Positions 9,422 through 18,333 are shown, counted from the first letter of the stretch. The stretch is 64,000 nucleotides of DNA from Pseudomonas sp. PB101 (GCF_009764265.1 NZ_RWIR01000080.1:1-64000), one strand, 5' to 3'. Numbers and translations: made by a program. The notes: generated by a model from the sequence alone, not told the origin.

Positions 9422-9437
9422 TGGCACAAAGGCTGCA
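9422..9437 (+). promoter_or_regulatory. Sigma-54 (RpoN) promoter
   Basis: TGGCAC, five bases, then CTGCA: the invariant GG (9423-9424) and GC (9435-9436) are separated by exactly ten bases, as RpoN requires. Predicted transcription start is near 9448, giving a leader of about 37 bases before the DUF3509 ATG. Confidence 0.7.
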
Positions 9438-9484
9438 ACGGTCTCCCCATGCTTGCTATTCAAGTCATCACGGAGCCGAACGAC

Positions 9485-9763
9485 ATGAGCCTGATCCAGG
9501 AAAAATTTGCGTCCCTGTTCTCCAACTACAAGGTCATCACCCAGGCCCGCCCTGACGGCGGAATCCTGCTGACCCTGAGCGGCAGCGAAGGCAGAGTGTT
9601 CAAGCGTTCCATTTCCTACCAGCAATTGCACAACGGCGACCAACTGACGTGGGTCATCAGTGCGATTCGCCGCGACCTCGCCGAACAAGCCAGTGAACTG
9701 CCGCAGATTTCCTTGCTGCAAAGCCAGCAACGGTTTGCGTTGCCGACCTATCACTCGCTGTAA
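9485..9763 (+). CDS. DUF3509 domain-containing protein
   Basis: A 92-residue protein starting MSLIQEKFASLFSNYKVITQ with the family core RPDGGILLTLSGSEGRVFKRSIS and AIRRDLAEQASELP. The ATG follows GGAG at about 12 bases; an in-frame ATG 12 codons earlier falls at the predicted transcription start. This is a small Pseudomonas family with no established function. The sigma-54 promoter upstream suggests expression under nitrogen or another RpoN-linked signal. Confidence 0.85.
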   Translation: MSLIQEKFASLFSNYKVITQARPDGGILLTLSGSEGRVFKRSISYQQLHNGDQLTWVISAIRRDLAEQASELPQISLLQSQQRFALPTYHSL

Positions 9764-9782
9764 ACAGTTGTGGGAAAAACAC

Positions 9783-9806
9783 TGTGGGAGCGAGCCGGCT
9801 CCCACA
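9783..9806. repeat. Short REP-derived palindrome
   Basis: TGTGGGAGCGAGCCGGCTCCCACA is a single collapsed REP: the outer arms pair directly without the usual spacer. It lies between convergent DUF3509 and mtnC genes and may terminate both. Confidence 0.7.
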
Positions 9807-9819
9807 GGTGATGTGGCGT

Positions 9820-10503
9820 TTAGAAATTAGCGGGATGTATCCGCGCGAAGCTGTCCACGGTGACATGCCCTGCCAGTTCCCCGCCTTCGCGAGCCAGGCC
9901 GCACGTGGCCATCCCCGCTGCACGCGCAGCATCCAGTTCCTCGACAATGTCCGACAAAAACAGAATCTGCCCTACCTCGACGTTGATCGCCTGGGTGATG
10001 TTGGCGTAGGACTGCGCCTCGCGCTTGGGTCCCGACGTCGTGTCGAAGTAACCGCTGAACAGCGGCGTCAAATCCCCCGCCTCCGAGCAACCGAAGATCA
10101 GCTTCTGCGCCTGAATCGAGCCCGAGGAATAAACGAACAGTTGATAGCCCTCCTGGTGCCAGCCCTTGAGCGCATCAACGGCGTCCGGGTACACATGTCC
10201 CTTCAACTGCCCGGCCTGATAGCCCTGCTCCCAAACCATGCCCTGCAACGCTTTCAACGGCGTGGCCTTGCGGTCTTCGGCAATCCAGCCGAGCAGGATC
10301 TCGATGGTCCGTTCGACGTCGGCCTGCGGTTCGTTGCTGTCGCGGCGCACGGCAGCCAGTTGCTCCGCCACATCGGCGCGTTCGGCGTGCTGACGGACAA
10401 ACGCCGGCAAGTGTTTGGCGGCATAGGGGAACAGCACGTCGAACACAAAACTCACCGCGCTGGTGGTGCCTTCGATGTCGGTGAGAATCGCTTTGATCGG
10501 CAT
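9820..10503 (-). CDS. mtnC: Enolase-phosphatase E1 of methionine salvage
   Basis: A 227-residue HAD-fold enzyme that enolises and then dephosphorylates 2,3-diketo-5-methylthiopentyl-1-phosphate. Motif I is ILTDIEGTTSAVSFV, motif II SSGSIQAQKL and motif III ILFLSDIVEELDAARAAGM. MPIKAILTD is the standard start; it lies four bases after the mtnD stop, so the two genes are coupled. Last gene of the aroC-MFS-mtnB-mtnD-mtnC run. Confidence 0.95.
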   Translation of the reverse strand: MPIKAILTDIEGTTSAVSFVFDVLFPYAAKHLPAFVRQHAERADVAEQLAAVRRDSNEPQADVERTIEILLGWIAEDRKATPLKALQGMVWEQGYQAGQLKGHVYPDAVDALKGWHQEGYQLFVYSSGSIQAQKLIFGCSEAGDLTPLFSGYFDTTSGPKREAQSYANITQAINVEVGQILFLSDIVEELDAARAAGMATCGLAREGGELAGHVTVDSFARIHPANF

Positions 10504-10507
10504 CGAC

Positions 10508-11053
10508 TCAGTCCTCCAGACGCGGGAATTGGTCGGCGATGTCTTCGCCGGTGAAATTGGCCACCCAGCCATCCGGGTTATTGAACAGGCGGATCGCAAT
10601 GAAATGCGGGTGCTCACCCATGTCGAACCAGTGTCTGGTACCGGCCGGCACCGAGATCAGGTCGTTTTTCTCGCACAGCACGGCGTAGACGTAATCGTCG
10701 ATGTGCAAGGTAAACAAGCCACGCCCGGCGACGAAAAATCGCACTTCGTCTTCGCCATGGCGGTGTTCGTTGAGGAACTTGGCGCGCAGCTCGGCTTTTT
10801 GCGGGTGATCGCTGTTGAGGCTGATGACGTCGACGGTAATGTAGCCGCGCTCGGTCATCAGTTGGTCGATTTGCGCTTGATAGGCGCCAATCACTTCCTC
10901 CTGGCTGGCACCGGGCTGGAGCTTCGCGGCGGCTTGCCAGCGGTCGAAACGCACGCCTTGCTCGGCCAGGGTCGACTGGATGTCTTCGAGATGGGTCAGC
11001 ACCTTGTTGGGAATTTCAGGGCTGGAGACGTGATAGACGGACAGGCTGCTCAT
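10508..11053 (-). CDS. mtnD: Acireductone dioxygenase
   Basis: A 181-residue cupin. The metal-binding histidines and glutamate are in NEHRHGEDEVRFFVAGRGLF, with a later histidine in PAGTRHWFDMG. With iron it converts the acireductone to 2-keto-4-methylthiobutyrate, the last carbon step of methionine salvage before transamination. It sits between mtnB and mtnC. Confidence 0.95.
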   Translation of the reverse strand: MSSLSVYHVSSPEIPNKVLTHLEDIQSTLAEQGVRFDRWQAAAKLQPGASQEEVIGAYQAQIDQLMTERGYITVDVISLNSDHPQKAELRAKFLNEHRHGEDEVRFFVAGRGLFTLHIDDYVYAVLCEKNDLISVPAGTRHWFDMGEHPHFIAIRLFNNPDGWVANFTGEDIADQFPRLED

Positions 11054-11073
11054 CAGGGCAACTCCTTAACGGT

Positions 11074-11694
11074 TCATGCTTTAGAGAGCGAGCGCATCTT
11101 CAGCTCACACTCGAACAAAAATTCAAAGGCCTCGATCTGCCGCAAGGCATCGCTCATGCGCGCGCCCCAGGTGTACAGGCCGTGGCCGCGGATCAGGTAG
11201 CCGACGCAATCGGGATGGGCGTCCAGCCAAGGCTGCACCTTGGCGGCCAGGCGCGCAATGTCCTGGTCGTTGTCGAAAATCGGCACGCGCACCCGGGATT
11301 CGTGGGTGGTCACGCCACTGAAGGCTTTTTGCAGTTCGTAGTCTTCGAACTCGATGAAGTCTTGCGGGGTCAGGCGCGACAACACCGTGGCATTCACCGA
11401 ATGGGTGTGCAGCACCGCGCCGATCTCGGGTCGCCAGCTGTAAAGCTGAGTGTGCAACAGGGTTTCGGCGGACGGTTTCTTGCCCGGTTCCAGACTGTTG
11501 CCCGACAGGTCGGTTGCCAGCACATCGTCGATGCCGAGTTGGCCCTTGTGCTTGCCGGACACGGTCAGCAAGGCCTGGGTCGGCGACAGGCGGGTCGAGT
11601 AGTTGCTGCTGGTGGCCGGCGACCAGCCGCGGCCGTACAGAAAACGCCCGGCGTCGATGATTTCCTGGGCGAGGTGTTCACGGGTAAGGCTCAT
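11074..11694 (-). CDS. mtnB: Methylthioribulose-1-phosphate dehydratase
   Basis: A 206-residue class II aldolase-fold enzyme. Zinc-binding histidines are in VLHTHSVNATVLSRL and LIRGHGLYTWG. It dehydrates methylthioribulose-1-phosphate to the substrate of MtnC. The ATG overlaps the stop of the upstream MFS gene by four bases. The upstream enzymes of the pathway (MTA phosphorylase and MtnA) are not in this window. Confidence 0.95.
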   Translation of the reverse strand: MSLTREHLAQEIIDAGRFLYGRGWSPATSSNYSTRLSPTQALLTVSGKHKGQLGIDDVLATDLSGNSLEPGKKPSAETLLHTQLYSWRPEIGAVLHTHSVNATVLSRLTPQDFIEFEDYELQKAFSGVTTHESRVRVPIFDNDQDIARLAAKVQPWLDAHPDCVGYLIRGHGLYTWGARMSDALRQIEAFEFLFECELKMRSLSKA

Positions 11695-12842
11695 GGCCTG
11701 TCCTCTTGCATACGTGTGGCAATGATAACGGCAGCCGCGACGGCTGCGAGACTGGCAATACTAAAGGTCCATGCCGCGCCGAGGGTGTTCCAGCTGTAGC
11801 CGGAATACAAAGCGCCCAACGCACCGCCGGTGCCGGCCAGTGCGGCATACAGCGCCTGGCCCTGGCCTTGCTGGCGCGCACCGAAGCTACGTTGCACGAA
11901 CGAAATGGCAGCGGCGTGAAAGCTGCCGAACGTCGCCGCGTGCAGGATCTGGGCGAACAGCAAAATCCATAGGAATTCGGCCAACGACCCGAGCAGCAAC
12001 CAGCGTAGCGCCGCCAGCAGAAAGCTGGCCATCAGCACCCGGCGCAGGGAAAAACGCGCGAGGATCCTGCTCATGGCCAAAAACATCAACACTTCGGCGA
12101 CCACACCGACCGCCCAGAGCATGCCGATCACACCACGGCTGTAACCCAGGTGCTCAAGGTGCAGGGTCAGAAACGTGTAATACGGCCCGTGGCTCATCTG
12201 CATCAGCGCCACGCAGCCGTAAAACGCCAACACACCAGGGTTGCGCAATTGCTGGAGGAACCCCTCCCCGGTCAACCGTTCACCCTGGATCGGTTGCGCG
12301 TTAGGCACCCACAGACTGCTGACCACGATGCCGGCCAGGATCAGCACCAGCGCCACCGGGTAGATGTCCAGGCTCAACCATTCGAACAACCGGCCGAGCG
12401 CGACCACGGTGATGATGAAACCAATCGAGCCCCACAGGCGAATCTGGCTGTAGCGCGAGGTCTGTCCCTGCAGATGCGCCAGGGTGATGACTTCGAACTG
12501 CGGCAACACCGCGTGCCAGAAGAACGCGTGCAAGGCCATGACCATCGCCAGCCAGGCGTAGGTCTTGCTGACGAAAATCAGCGAAAAGGTCAGCAGCGTG
12601 CACACCGCGCCCAAGCGCACGATGGCCAGCCGTCGACCAGTGTAGTCGCCCAGCCAGCCCCAGATGTTCGGCGCCACGCAGCGCATCAGCATCGGGATCG
12701 CCACCAGTTCGCCGATGCGCGCGGCACTGAATCCCAGGTGGTCGAAATACAGCGCCAGAAACGGCGCCGTCGAACCGAGCAAGGCGAAATAGAACAGATA
12801 GAAACTGGAGAGCCGCCAGTACGGGAGCGCCGCAGTCGCCAT
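11691..12842 (-). CDS. MFS transporter (HcaT/nucleoside-symporter-like)
   Basis: A 383-residue inner-membrane protein with about 12 transmembrane helices, starting WRLSSFYLFYFALLGSTAPF and containing the loop motif GWLGDYTGRRLAIVRL. It belongs to the MFS_1_like group that includes HcaT. It lies 30 bases after aroC and overlaps mtnB, so it is embedded in the salvage operon. Transport of a methylthio-compound is possible but unproven. Confidence 0.85.
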   Translation of the reverse strand: MATAALPYWRLSSFYLFYFALLGSTAPFLALYFDHLGFSAARIGELVAIPMLMRCVAPNIWGWLGDYTGRRLAIVRLGAVCTLLTFSLIFVSKTYAWLAMVMALHAFFWHAVLPQFEVITLAHLQGQTSRYSQIRLWGSIGFIITVVALGRLFEWLSLDIYPVALVLILAGIVVSSLWVPNAQPIQGERLTGEGFLQQLRNPGVLAFYGCVALMQMSHGPYYTFLTLHLEHLGYSRGVIGMLWAVGVVAEVLMFLAMSRILARFSLRRVLMASFLLAALRWLLLGSLAEFLWILLFAQILHAATFGSFHAAAISFVQRSFGARQQGQGQALYAALAGTGGALGALYSGYSWNTLGAAWTFSIASLAAVAAAVIIATRMQEDRP

Positions 12843-12871
12843 CAGACGGCTGCGGCCATGAGGTCAGCCAT

Positions 12872-13963
12872 TTACAGTTGACCCAGCACCGGCGTGCTCA
12901 CACGCACATCGGCGTTCTGCCCACGGTGACGCAGCAGGTGATCCATCAGCACGATAGCCATCATCGCCTCGGCAATCGGCGTGGCGCGGATGCCGACGCA
13001 CGGATCGTGACGGCCCTTGGTGATCACTTCCGCCGGGTTGCCATGGATGTCGATGGAACGGCCCGGCGTGGTGATGCTCGACGTCGGCTTCAGCGCCAGG
13101 TGCGCAACGATGGGCTGCCCGGAGGAGATGCCGCCGAGAATGCCGCCCGCGTTGTTGCTGAGAAAACCTTGCGGAGTCATTTCATCGCGGTGCTCGGTGC
13201 CGCGCTGGGCGACGCTGGCGAAACCGGCGCCGATTTCCACGCCCTTGACCGCGTTGATGCTCATCAGCGCATGGGCCAGTTCAGCGTCGAGGCGGTCGAA
13301 AATCGGCTCGCCCAGGCCCGGCATCACACCTTCGGCGACCACGGTGATTTTTGCGCCGACCGAATCCTGGTCGCGGCGCAACTGGTCCATGTAGGCTTCC
13401 AGCTCCGGCACTTTGTCCGGATCGGGGCTGAAGAAAGCGTTCTGCTCCACCGAATCCCAGGTCTTGAACGGGATTTCGATCGGCCCGAGCTGGCTCATGT
13501 AGCCGCGAATGACGATGCCCTGGCTGGCCAGGTATTTTTTCGCGATCGCACCGGCCGCGACGCGCATCGCGGTTTCGCGGGCCGAGCTGCGTCCACCGCC
13601 ACGGTAGTCACGCTCACCGTACTTGTGGTGGTAGGTGTAGTCGGCGTGGGCCGGGCGGAACAGGTCCTTGATCGCCGAGTAGTCCTTGGACTTCTGGTCG
13701 GTGTTGCGGATCAGCAAGCCGATCGAGCAGCCAGTGGTGCGACCTTCGAACACGCCGGAGAGGATTTCGACTTCGTCGGCTTCCTGGCGCTGGGTGGTGT
13801 GGCGGCTGGTGCCGGGCTTGCGACGGTCGAGGTCACGCTGCAGATCCTCCAGGGATATCTCCAGGCCAGGCGGGCAGCCATCGACAATGGCGACCAACGC
13901 CGGACCATGGCTTTCGCCCGCGGTGGTGACAGTGAACAGCTTGCCGTAGGTATTGCCGGACAT
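12872..13963 (-). CDS. aroC: Chorismate synthase
   Basis: A 363-residue flavoenzyme that turns 5-enolpyruvylshikimate-3-phosphate into chorismate, the branch point for aromatic amino acids. Signatures are GESHGPALVAIVDGCPPG near the N-terminus, YRGGGRSSARETAMRVAAGA in the centre and RHDPCVGIRATPIAEAM near the C-terminus. MSGNTYGKLF is the usual start; GGAGCGTCCTGC precedes it. Head of the minus-strand operon running to mtnC. Confidence 0.97.
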   Translation of the reverse strand: MSGNTYGKLFTVTTAGESHGPALVAIVDGCPPGLEISLEDLQRDLDRRKPGTSRHTTQRQEADEVEILSGVFEGRTTGCSIGLLIRNTDQKSKDYSAIKDLFRPAHADYTYHHKYGERDYRGGGRSSARETAMRVAAGAIAKKYLASQGIVIRGYMSQLGPIEIPFKTWDSVEQNAFFSPDPDKVPELEAYMDQLRRDQDSVGAKITVVAEGVMPGLGEPIFDRLDAELAHALMSINAVKGVEIGAGFASVAQRGTEHRDEMTPQGFLSNNAGGILGGISSGQPIVAHLALKPTSSITTPGRSIDIHGNPAEVITKGRHDPCVGIRATPIAEAMMAIVLMDHLLRHRGQNADVRVSTPVLGQL

Positions 13964-14091
13964 GCAGGACGCTCCGTGAAATGAACCTGAATACGTAATG
14001 CGCGCCAGTATACGCAGGCTACCCAAGTAGTTCATCCTCGAACCTTATGGGTGCCCGTGAGTCCAACCGGCATCTTCTTGATGATGGCGCG

Positions 14092-15045
14092 ATGATGCTG
14101 CGAGTTTTAGCCTTGAGCCTTACCCTGATTTCCGGCTTCGCCCAGGCGACCGTCCTGCAACGTCCGATCTCGCTGGATACGGGTACCGGCGAGCTTTTTG
14201 GCTCGCTGTTACTGCCAAAATCCGACAACCCGGTCCCGGTTGTGCTGATCCTTTCCGGCTCCGGCCCTACGGATCGCGACGGCAACAACACCGACGGCGG
14301 GCGCAATGACAGCCTCAAGCGCCTGGCCTGGGTGCTGGCCAAACACAACATCGCCAGCGTGCGCTACGACAAGCGTGGCGTGGCCGCGAGCCTGGCGGCG
14401 ACCCCGGACGAGCGCAACCTGACGGTGGAGGCCTATGTCTCCGATGCCCAGGCCTGGGGCCAGAAACTCAAGGCCGATCCACGCTTCGGCAAACTGATTG
14501 TCCTGGGTCACAGCGAGGGCGCCTTGATCGCCAGCCTCGCAGCGCCGGGCATCGGTGCCGACGCGGTGATTTCGGTCTCCGGCAGCGCGAGGCCGGTCGA
14601 TCAGGTCATCCGCCAGCAACTGGGCAATCGCCTGCCCCCGCCGCTACTGCTGCGCAGCAATGAGTTGCTCGACAGCCTCAAGGCTGGAAAACCCGACGCC
14701 AACGTGCCGCCAGCCTTGCAGGTGATTTTCCGCCCGAGCGTGCAGCCGTACCTGATTTCCCTGTTCCGCCAGGACCCGGCCGCAGCGTTTGCCAGGTTGA
14801 AGATGCCGGCGCTGATCATCCAGGGCAGCAACGACATCCAGGTCGGCGTCAATGACGCCAGGCTGCTCAAGGCCGCCAAGCCGGACGCCGAACTGGCGCT
14901 GATCGAAGGAATGAACCACGTCATGCGCATCGTGCCCTACGACGTCAAGCGCCAACTGGCCTCCTATAAAGACCCCCAATTGCCCCTGGCAGCGGAACTG
15001 GGTACGCGAATCCTCGGATTTATTGACGGACTTCGCACCAGTTAA
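14092..15045 (+). CDS. Secreted alpha/beta hydrolase
   Basis: A 317-residue protein with a signal peptide (MMLRVLALSLTLISGFAQA). The nucleophile elbow is VLGHSEGALIASL, the oxyanion region LILSGSGPTDRDGN, an acid is likely in IIQGSNDIQVG, and the histidine in EGMNHVMR. It is probably a periplasmic esterase or peptidase of unknown substrate. An in-frame ATG 15 codons earlier would add a charged N-terminus before the signal, so I prefer the later start. Divergent from aroC. Confidence 0.85.
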   Translation: MMLRVLALSLTLISGFAQATVLQRPISLDTGTGELFGSLLLPKSDNPVPVVLILSGSGPTDRDGNNTDGGRNDSLKRLAWVLAKHNIASVRYDKRGVAASLAATPDERNLTVEAYVSDAQAWGQKLKADPRFGKLIVLGHSEGALIASLAAPGIGADAVISVSGSARPVDQVIRQQLGNRLPPPLLLRSNELLDSLKAGKPDANVPPALQVIFRPSVQPYLISLFRQDPAAAFARLKMPALIIQGSNDIQVGVNDARLLKAAKPDAELALIEGMNHVMRIVPYDVKRQLASYKDPQLPLAAELGTRILGFIDGLRTS

Positions 15046-15089
15046 GCGATGTTTGCTCTCCAGTCTTGAAAAAAACGGCCGATAAGACT

Positions 15090-15117
15090 TTGTCGCCAAC
15101 ACATTGGTTGGCGACAA
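15090..15117. other. Perfect 11-bp stem with six-base loop
   Basis: TTGTCGCCAAC, loop ACATTG, GTTGGCGACAA. It lies 45 bases after the hydrolase stop and 28 before the next ATG. There is no T tract on the plus strand, so either a weak terminator or a leader hairpin of the next gene. Confidence 0.5.
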
Positions 15118-15144
15118 GTTGAGCTTGGACAGGATCTCGCCGTT

Positions 15145-15936
15145 ATGACTGACACCCAGACTTCACCCGACACCAGCGCTGAAACAGACGCACCGCCAGC
15201 GGTCGAGCTGCCTTGGGCGGACGTCGACGTCGAGCACCACAAGATGCTCCGTCTGGCGCCGCTGAAGACTGACCGCAATACCGGCGGGCGCCCGTTGCGT
15301 TTTGTCGAGTTCGGTTATGCCGAGCGCAACGACAAGGCGCGCAGCCTGTTGCGCATGAGCATCACCCTGCCCGCCCAGCGAGTACGCAAGGAACAGAATC
15401 ATCTGGACGTGTGGGTCGATCACGACGAAAAGCGTGTGCATTTCGGCCCGGACAGCGGCTTGCAGATTGAACCGCTGAACCGTGGCATTGGCCGCTACCT
15501 GGCCGCCCAGGGCATCAACTGGGCGAAAAAGCGCTGGCCGACCTACACCGTCGACGGCTTTGACCTGAACAACAAGGATGCCCTGAACGAAGACACCCGC
15601 CTGCGCCGCGACCATTTTTTGCGTGTGCACGGTTTCGACGTGGTGTATGCCGATGCCCAGCATCTGAAAGGCAGCGTCAAGGCGGTCAAGGTCGGCGACC
15701 TTTCCGGCGACTGGAACAGCGAAAAACTGCAGGTCGTGGAAATTCTCGAGGCGGCGCAGATGCTCCAGCAGGCCGAGCAGAACCTGGCCGAGCAGGAAGT
15801 CAAACTGAAGAAACACGAAGAGAAAGTCAGCAAGTACAAGCGTGAAGACGCTGGGCTGCGCTTCACGATTACCTGTCTGGTGGCGTTTGCGGTGTTTCAG
15901 GCGGGGTTGCTGATCTGGATTGCCACACACCGATAG
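15145..15936 (+). CDS. Conserved membrane-anchored protein of unknown function
   Basis: A 263-residue protein in three parts: a soluble alpha/beta region (residues about 25-190, with WADVDVEHHKMLRLAPLKTD near the start), a charged coiled coil at about 195-235 (LQQAEQNLAEQEVKLKKHEE), and one C-terminal transmembrane helix (ITCLVAFAVFQAGLLIWIA). This gives a tail-anchored topology. I do not recognise the family. It lies in a stretch otherwise conserved in Pseudomonas between the hydrolase and prmB. Confidence 0.8.
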   Translation: MTDTQTSPDTSAETDAPPAVELPWADVDVEHHKMLRLAPLKTDRNTGGRPLRFVEFGYAERNDKARSLLRMSITLPAQRVRKEQNHLDVWVDHDEKRVHFGPDSGLQIEPLNRGIGRYLAAQGINWAKKRWPTYTVDGFDLNNKDALNEDTRLRRDHFLRVHGFDVVYADAQHLKGSVKAVKVGDLSGDWNSEKLQVVEILEAAQMLQQAEQNLAEQEVKLKKHEEKVSKYKREDAGLRFTITCLVAFAVFQAGLLIWIATHR

Positions 15937-15956
15937 TTGGCGGTGCGGCCATTCCT

Positions 15957-16056
15957 TGTAGGAGCGAGCCTGCTCGCGATGGACTTAAGGGCGACGCGTT
16001 TTTCCAGAAAACACGCGTCATCGTTAACGACCATCGCGAGCAGGCTCGCTCCTACA
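15957..16056. repeat. REP inverted pair (class CGAGCCTGCTCG)
   Basis: TGTAGGAGCGAGCCTGCTCG and its complement, 100 bases, between two convergent genes. Confidence 0.9.
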
Positions 16057-16064
16057 GGAGGGGG

Positions 16065-16973
16065 TTAAACGCGAGAAGCGAACAGTGCCTGATGCTCCCG
16101 GCATTGCTGCGCGCTCAACATGAACACGCCATGCCCGCCACGCTCGAACTCCAGCCAGGCGAAGTCGACTTCCGGGTACAACGCCTCGACGTGCACCTGG
16201 CTGTTGCCCACTTCGACAATCAGCAGCCCCTTCTCGGTCAGATGATCCGCCGCTTCGGCGAGCATGCGCCGCACGAGGTTCAAACCGTCATCACCACAGG
16301 CCAGGCCCAGTTCCGGTTCGTGCTGGTACTCGTCCGGCATGTCGGCAAAATCTTCGGCATCGACGTAAGGCGGATTCGACACGATCAGGTCGAAACGCTG
16401 GCCAGGCAAGCCCTCGAAACCATCGCCCTGCACGGTGTAGACACGCTCGTCGACGCCGTGGCGTTCGATGTTCTGGTTGGCCACTTCCAGCGCTTCGAAC
16501 GACAGGTCGGCCAGCAGCACCTCGGCATTCTGGAACTCGTAGGCGCAGGCGATGCCGATGCAGCCGGAGCCCGTGCACAGGTCGAGAATCCGCGCCGGCT
16601 CGTTGGCCAGCCACGGGGTAAAGCGGTTTTCGATCAGCTCGCCAATGGGTGAGCGCGGGATCAGCACACGCTCATCGACGATGAACGACATGCCGCAGAA
16701 CCAGGCCTCGCCCAGCAGATACGCGGTTGGCACCCGATCTTCGATGCGGCGCTTGAGCAAAAGCTGCAGGTGAACCACTTCGTCTTCTTCCAGATTGCAG
16801 TCGAGGTAGCTGTCGGCGATTTCCCACGGCAGGTGCAGCGCACCCAACACCAGTTGCCGGGCTTCGTCCCAGGCATTGTCGGTGCCATGGCCGAAAAACA
16901 GATCCTCCCCATGGAAGCGGCTGACGGCCCAACGGATATGGTCACGCAGGGTGCGAAGGCGGGAAGTGATCAC
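16065..16973 (-). CDS. prmB: Ribosomal protein L3 N5-glutamine methyltransferase
   Basis: A 302-residue SAM-dependent methyltransferase that modifies a glutamine of ribosomal protein L3. The SAM motif is ILDLCTGSGCIGIACAYEF and the catalytic amide-methylating motif is VSNPPYVDAEDFADMP. The N-terminal helical domain (residues 1-90) matches PrmB more than PrmC. It is a single gene facing the REP pair. Confidence 0.93.
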   Translation of the reverse strand: MITSRLRTLRDHIRWAVSRFHGEDLFFGHGTDNAWDEARQLVLGALHLPWEIADSYLDCNLEEDEVVHLQLLLKRRIEDRVPTAYLLGEAWFCGMSFIVDERVLIPRSPIGELIENRFTPWLANEPARILDLCTGSGCIGIACAYEFQNAEVLLADLSFEALEVANQNIERHGVDERVYTVQGDGFEGLPGQRFDLIVSNPPYVDAEDFADMPDEYQHEPELGLACGDDGLNLVRRMLAEAADHLTEKGLLIVEVGNSQVHVEALYPEVDFAWLEFERGGHGVFMLSAQQCREHQALFASRV

Positions 16974-17212
16974 GACGGCAAACTCCAGAAAAATCGACTG
17001 GCGATTCTACCAGTCAAAAGGCGCCACGACGACGCGGGAAAACTACCGGCTCAAATGTAGGAATTATCCGTTTTTGTGCCTGGCTATTGAACAAAACGCG
17101 ACTCTTGACAAGGCTACAGGCCAGCAACGACGGCACCTACGATCGTAGCGATTCACAGAACCGCTCAGCCAGAGGACAATGTCGCAAAAGCCCCACTCCA
17201 AGGAGCCCCAGA

Positions 17213-17803
17213 ATGTCCGTTCCAAAAACGATGTTTCAACTCAGCGGTCGCGGTTATCCGGCAGCCAAACTGAGTCATGCGACCCTCATCATCATCGATG
17301 CCCAGAAAGAGTATTTGAGCGGGCCGCTGGCCCTCAGCGGCATGGATGAGGCCGTCGCGAACATCAAGCAGTTACTCACCGCGGCGCGTGCCGCCGGCCG
17401 GCCGATCGTGCATGTCCGCCACCTCGGAACGCTCGGTGGAATGTTCAACCCGCAAGGCGTCGGTGGTGAATTCATTCCGGGCCTGGAGCCACAGAGCGAC
17501 GAAACCATCATCGGCAAATTGCTGCCGAGCGCGTTCCACGGTACCGAACTGGCCAAACGCCTGGAGGATCTGGGCGCCCTTGACCTGATCGTCTGCGGCT
17601 TCATGAGTCACTCGAGCGTCAGCACCACCGTGCGCGCAGCGAAGAACCTGGGTTTCCGCTGCACCCTTATCGAAGACGCCTGCGCCACCCGCGACCTGCC
17701 CTACAAGGGCGGCGTCCTGAGCGCCGCGCACGTTCACCAGACCGAAATGGCGATCATGGGCGACAATTTCGCCACCTTGGCGCAGACCTGTGAACTGATC
17801 TGA
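17213..17803 (+). CDS. Isochorismatase-like hydrolase with serine at the catalytic cysteine
   Basis: A 196-residue member of the cysteine hydrolase (isochorismatase) family. The triad aspartate (D29 in IIIDAQKEY) and lysine (K102 in IIGKLLPSAF) are present, but the nucleophile position, normally C in G-x5-C-V, is serine: GFMSHSSVSTT, S135. The AGGAGCCCCAGA sequence decides the start at MSVPKTMFQLSG over a longer reading frame. Activity is therefore uncertain. The 239-base gap upstream holds a CTACGATCGTAG palindrome at 17137-17148 but no gene. Confidence 0.85.
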   Translation: MSVPKTMFQLSGRGYPAAKLSHATLIIIDAQKEYLSGPLALSGMDEAVANIKQLLTAARAAGRPIVHVRHLGTLGGMFNPQGVGGEFIPGLEPQSDETIIGKLLPSAFHGTELAKRLEDLGALDLIVCGFMSHSSVSTTVRAAKNLGFRCTLIEDACATRDLPYKGGVLSAAHVHQTEMAIMGDNFATLAQTCELI

Positions 17804-17934
17804 TCGACGCTCAATGAGCGGCCTGAAACGCCGCTCATCCGCAAAAGCCTCTCATTAGCCGTAATTGTCTTAGCCTCAGGAACATCCCGGTCAACTCCCG
17901 GTCGAAGGGCCGATACCCATTGAGGAAGGTCGGA

Positions 17935-18255
17935 ATGAAGTTATCCGATGGTTTTGACGCTCGCCGCTTGCGGCCCAAAGGCCAACGCAACTGGCGTTTT
18001 CGATTCGGCTTGGCATTCGCTGCGTTGCTGGCGACCTGCGGGGTGCTGCTGGCCATGGCCGGTGCCGCCAGCCTGTTTGGCCACGTACCGGCCCTGGGCG
18101 AGTTGAACACCAGCCGTACGGGTGCGGCGGTGATCCTGGTCATCGGCCTGTTCGTGCTGTACCTCGGCGTGTGGCTGTGGCGCCGTTGCCGTCGCCGCTC
18201 GCGCCAGTCGCGGGAACTGGCCATGTCCCCGCACCTGATGAAAAAACACGACTGA
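17935..18255 (+). CDS. Small two-helix membrane protein of unknown function
   Basis: A 106-residue protein starting MKLSDGFDARRLRPKGQRNW. It has two transmembrane helices (about residues 24-45 and 62-82), a short periplasmic loop, and a very basic cytoplasmic tail (RRCRRRSRQSRE). GAGGAAGGTCGG immediately before the ATG decides the start. Not recognised as a named family. Confidence 0.75.
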   Translation: MKLSDGFDARRLRPKGQRNWRFRFGLAFAALLATCGVLLAMAGAASLFGHVPALGELNTSRTGAAVILVIGLFVLYLGVWLWRRCRRRSRQSRELAMSPHLMKKHD

Positions 18256-18333
18256 GCCAAGCGCCGCGCGCGTTTTTGTCGCGCCCGATTCGCCTCGAGT
18301 TGGGTAAACTGGCCGCCCTTCGCGGAGGCTGAC

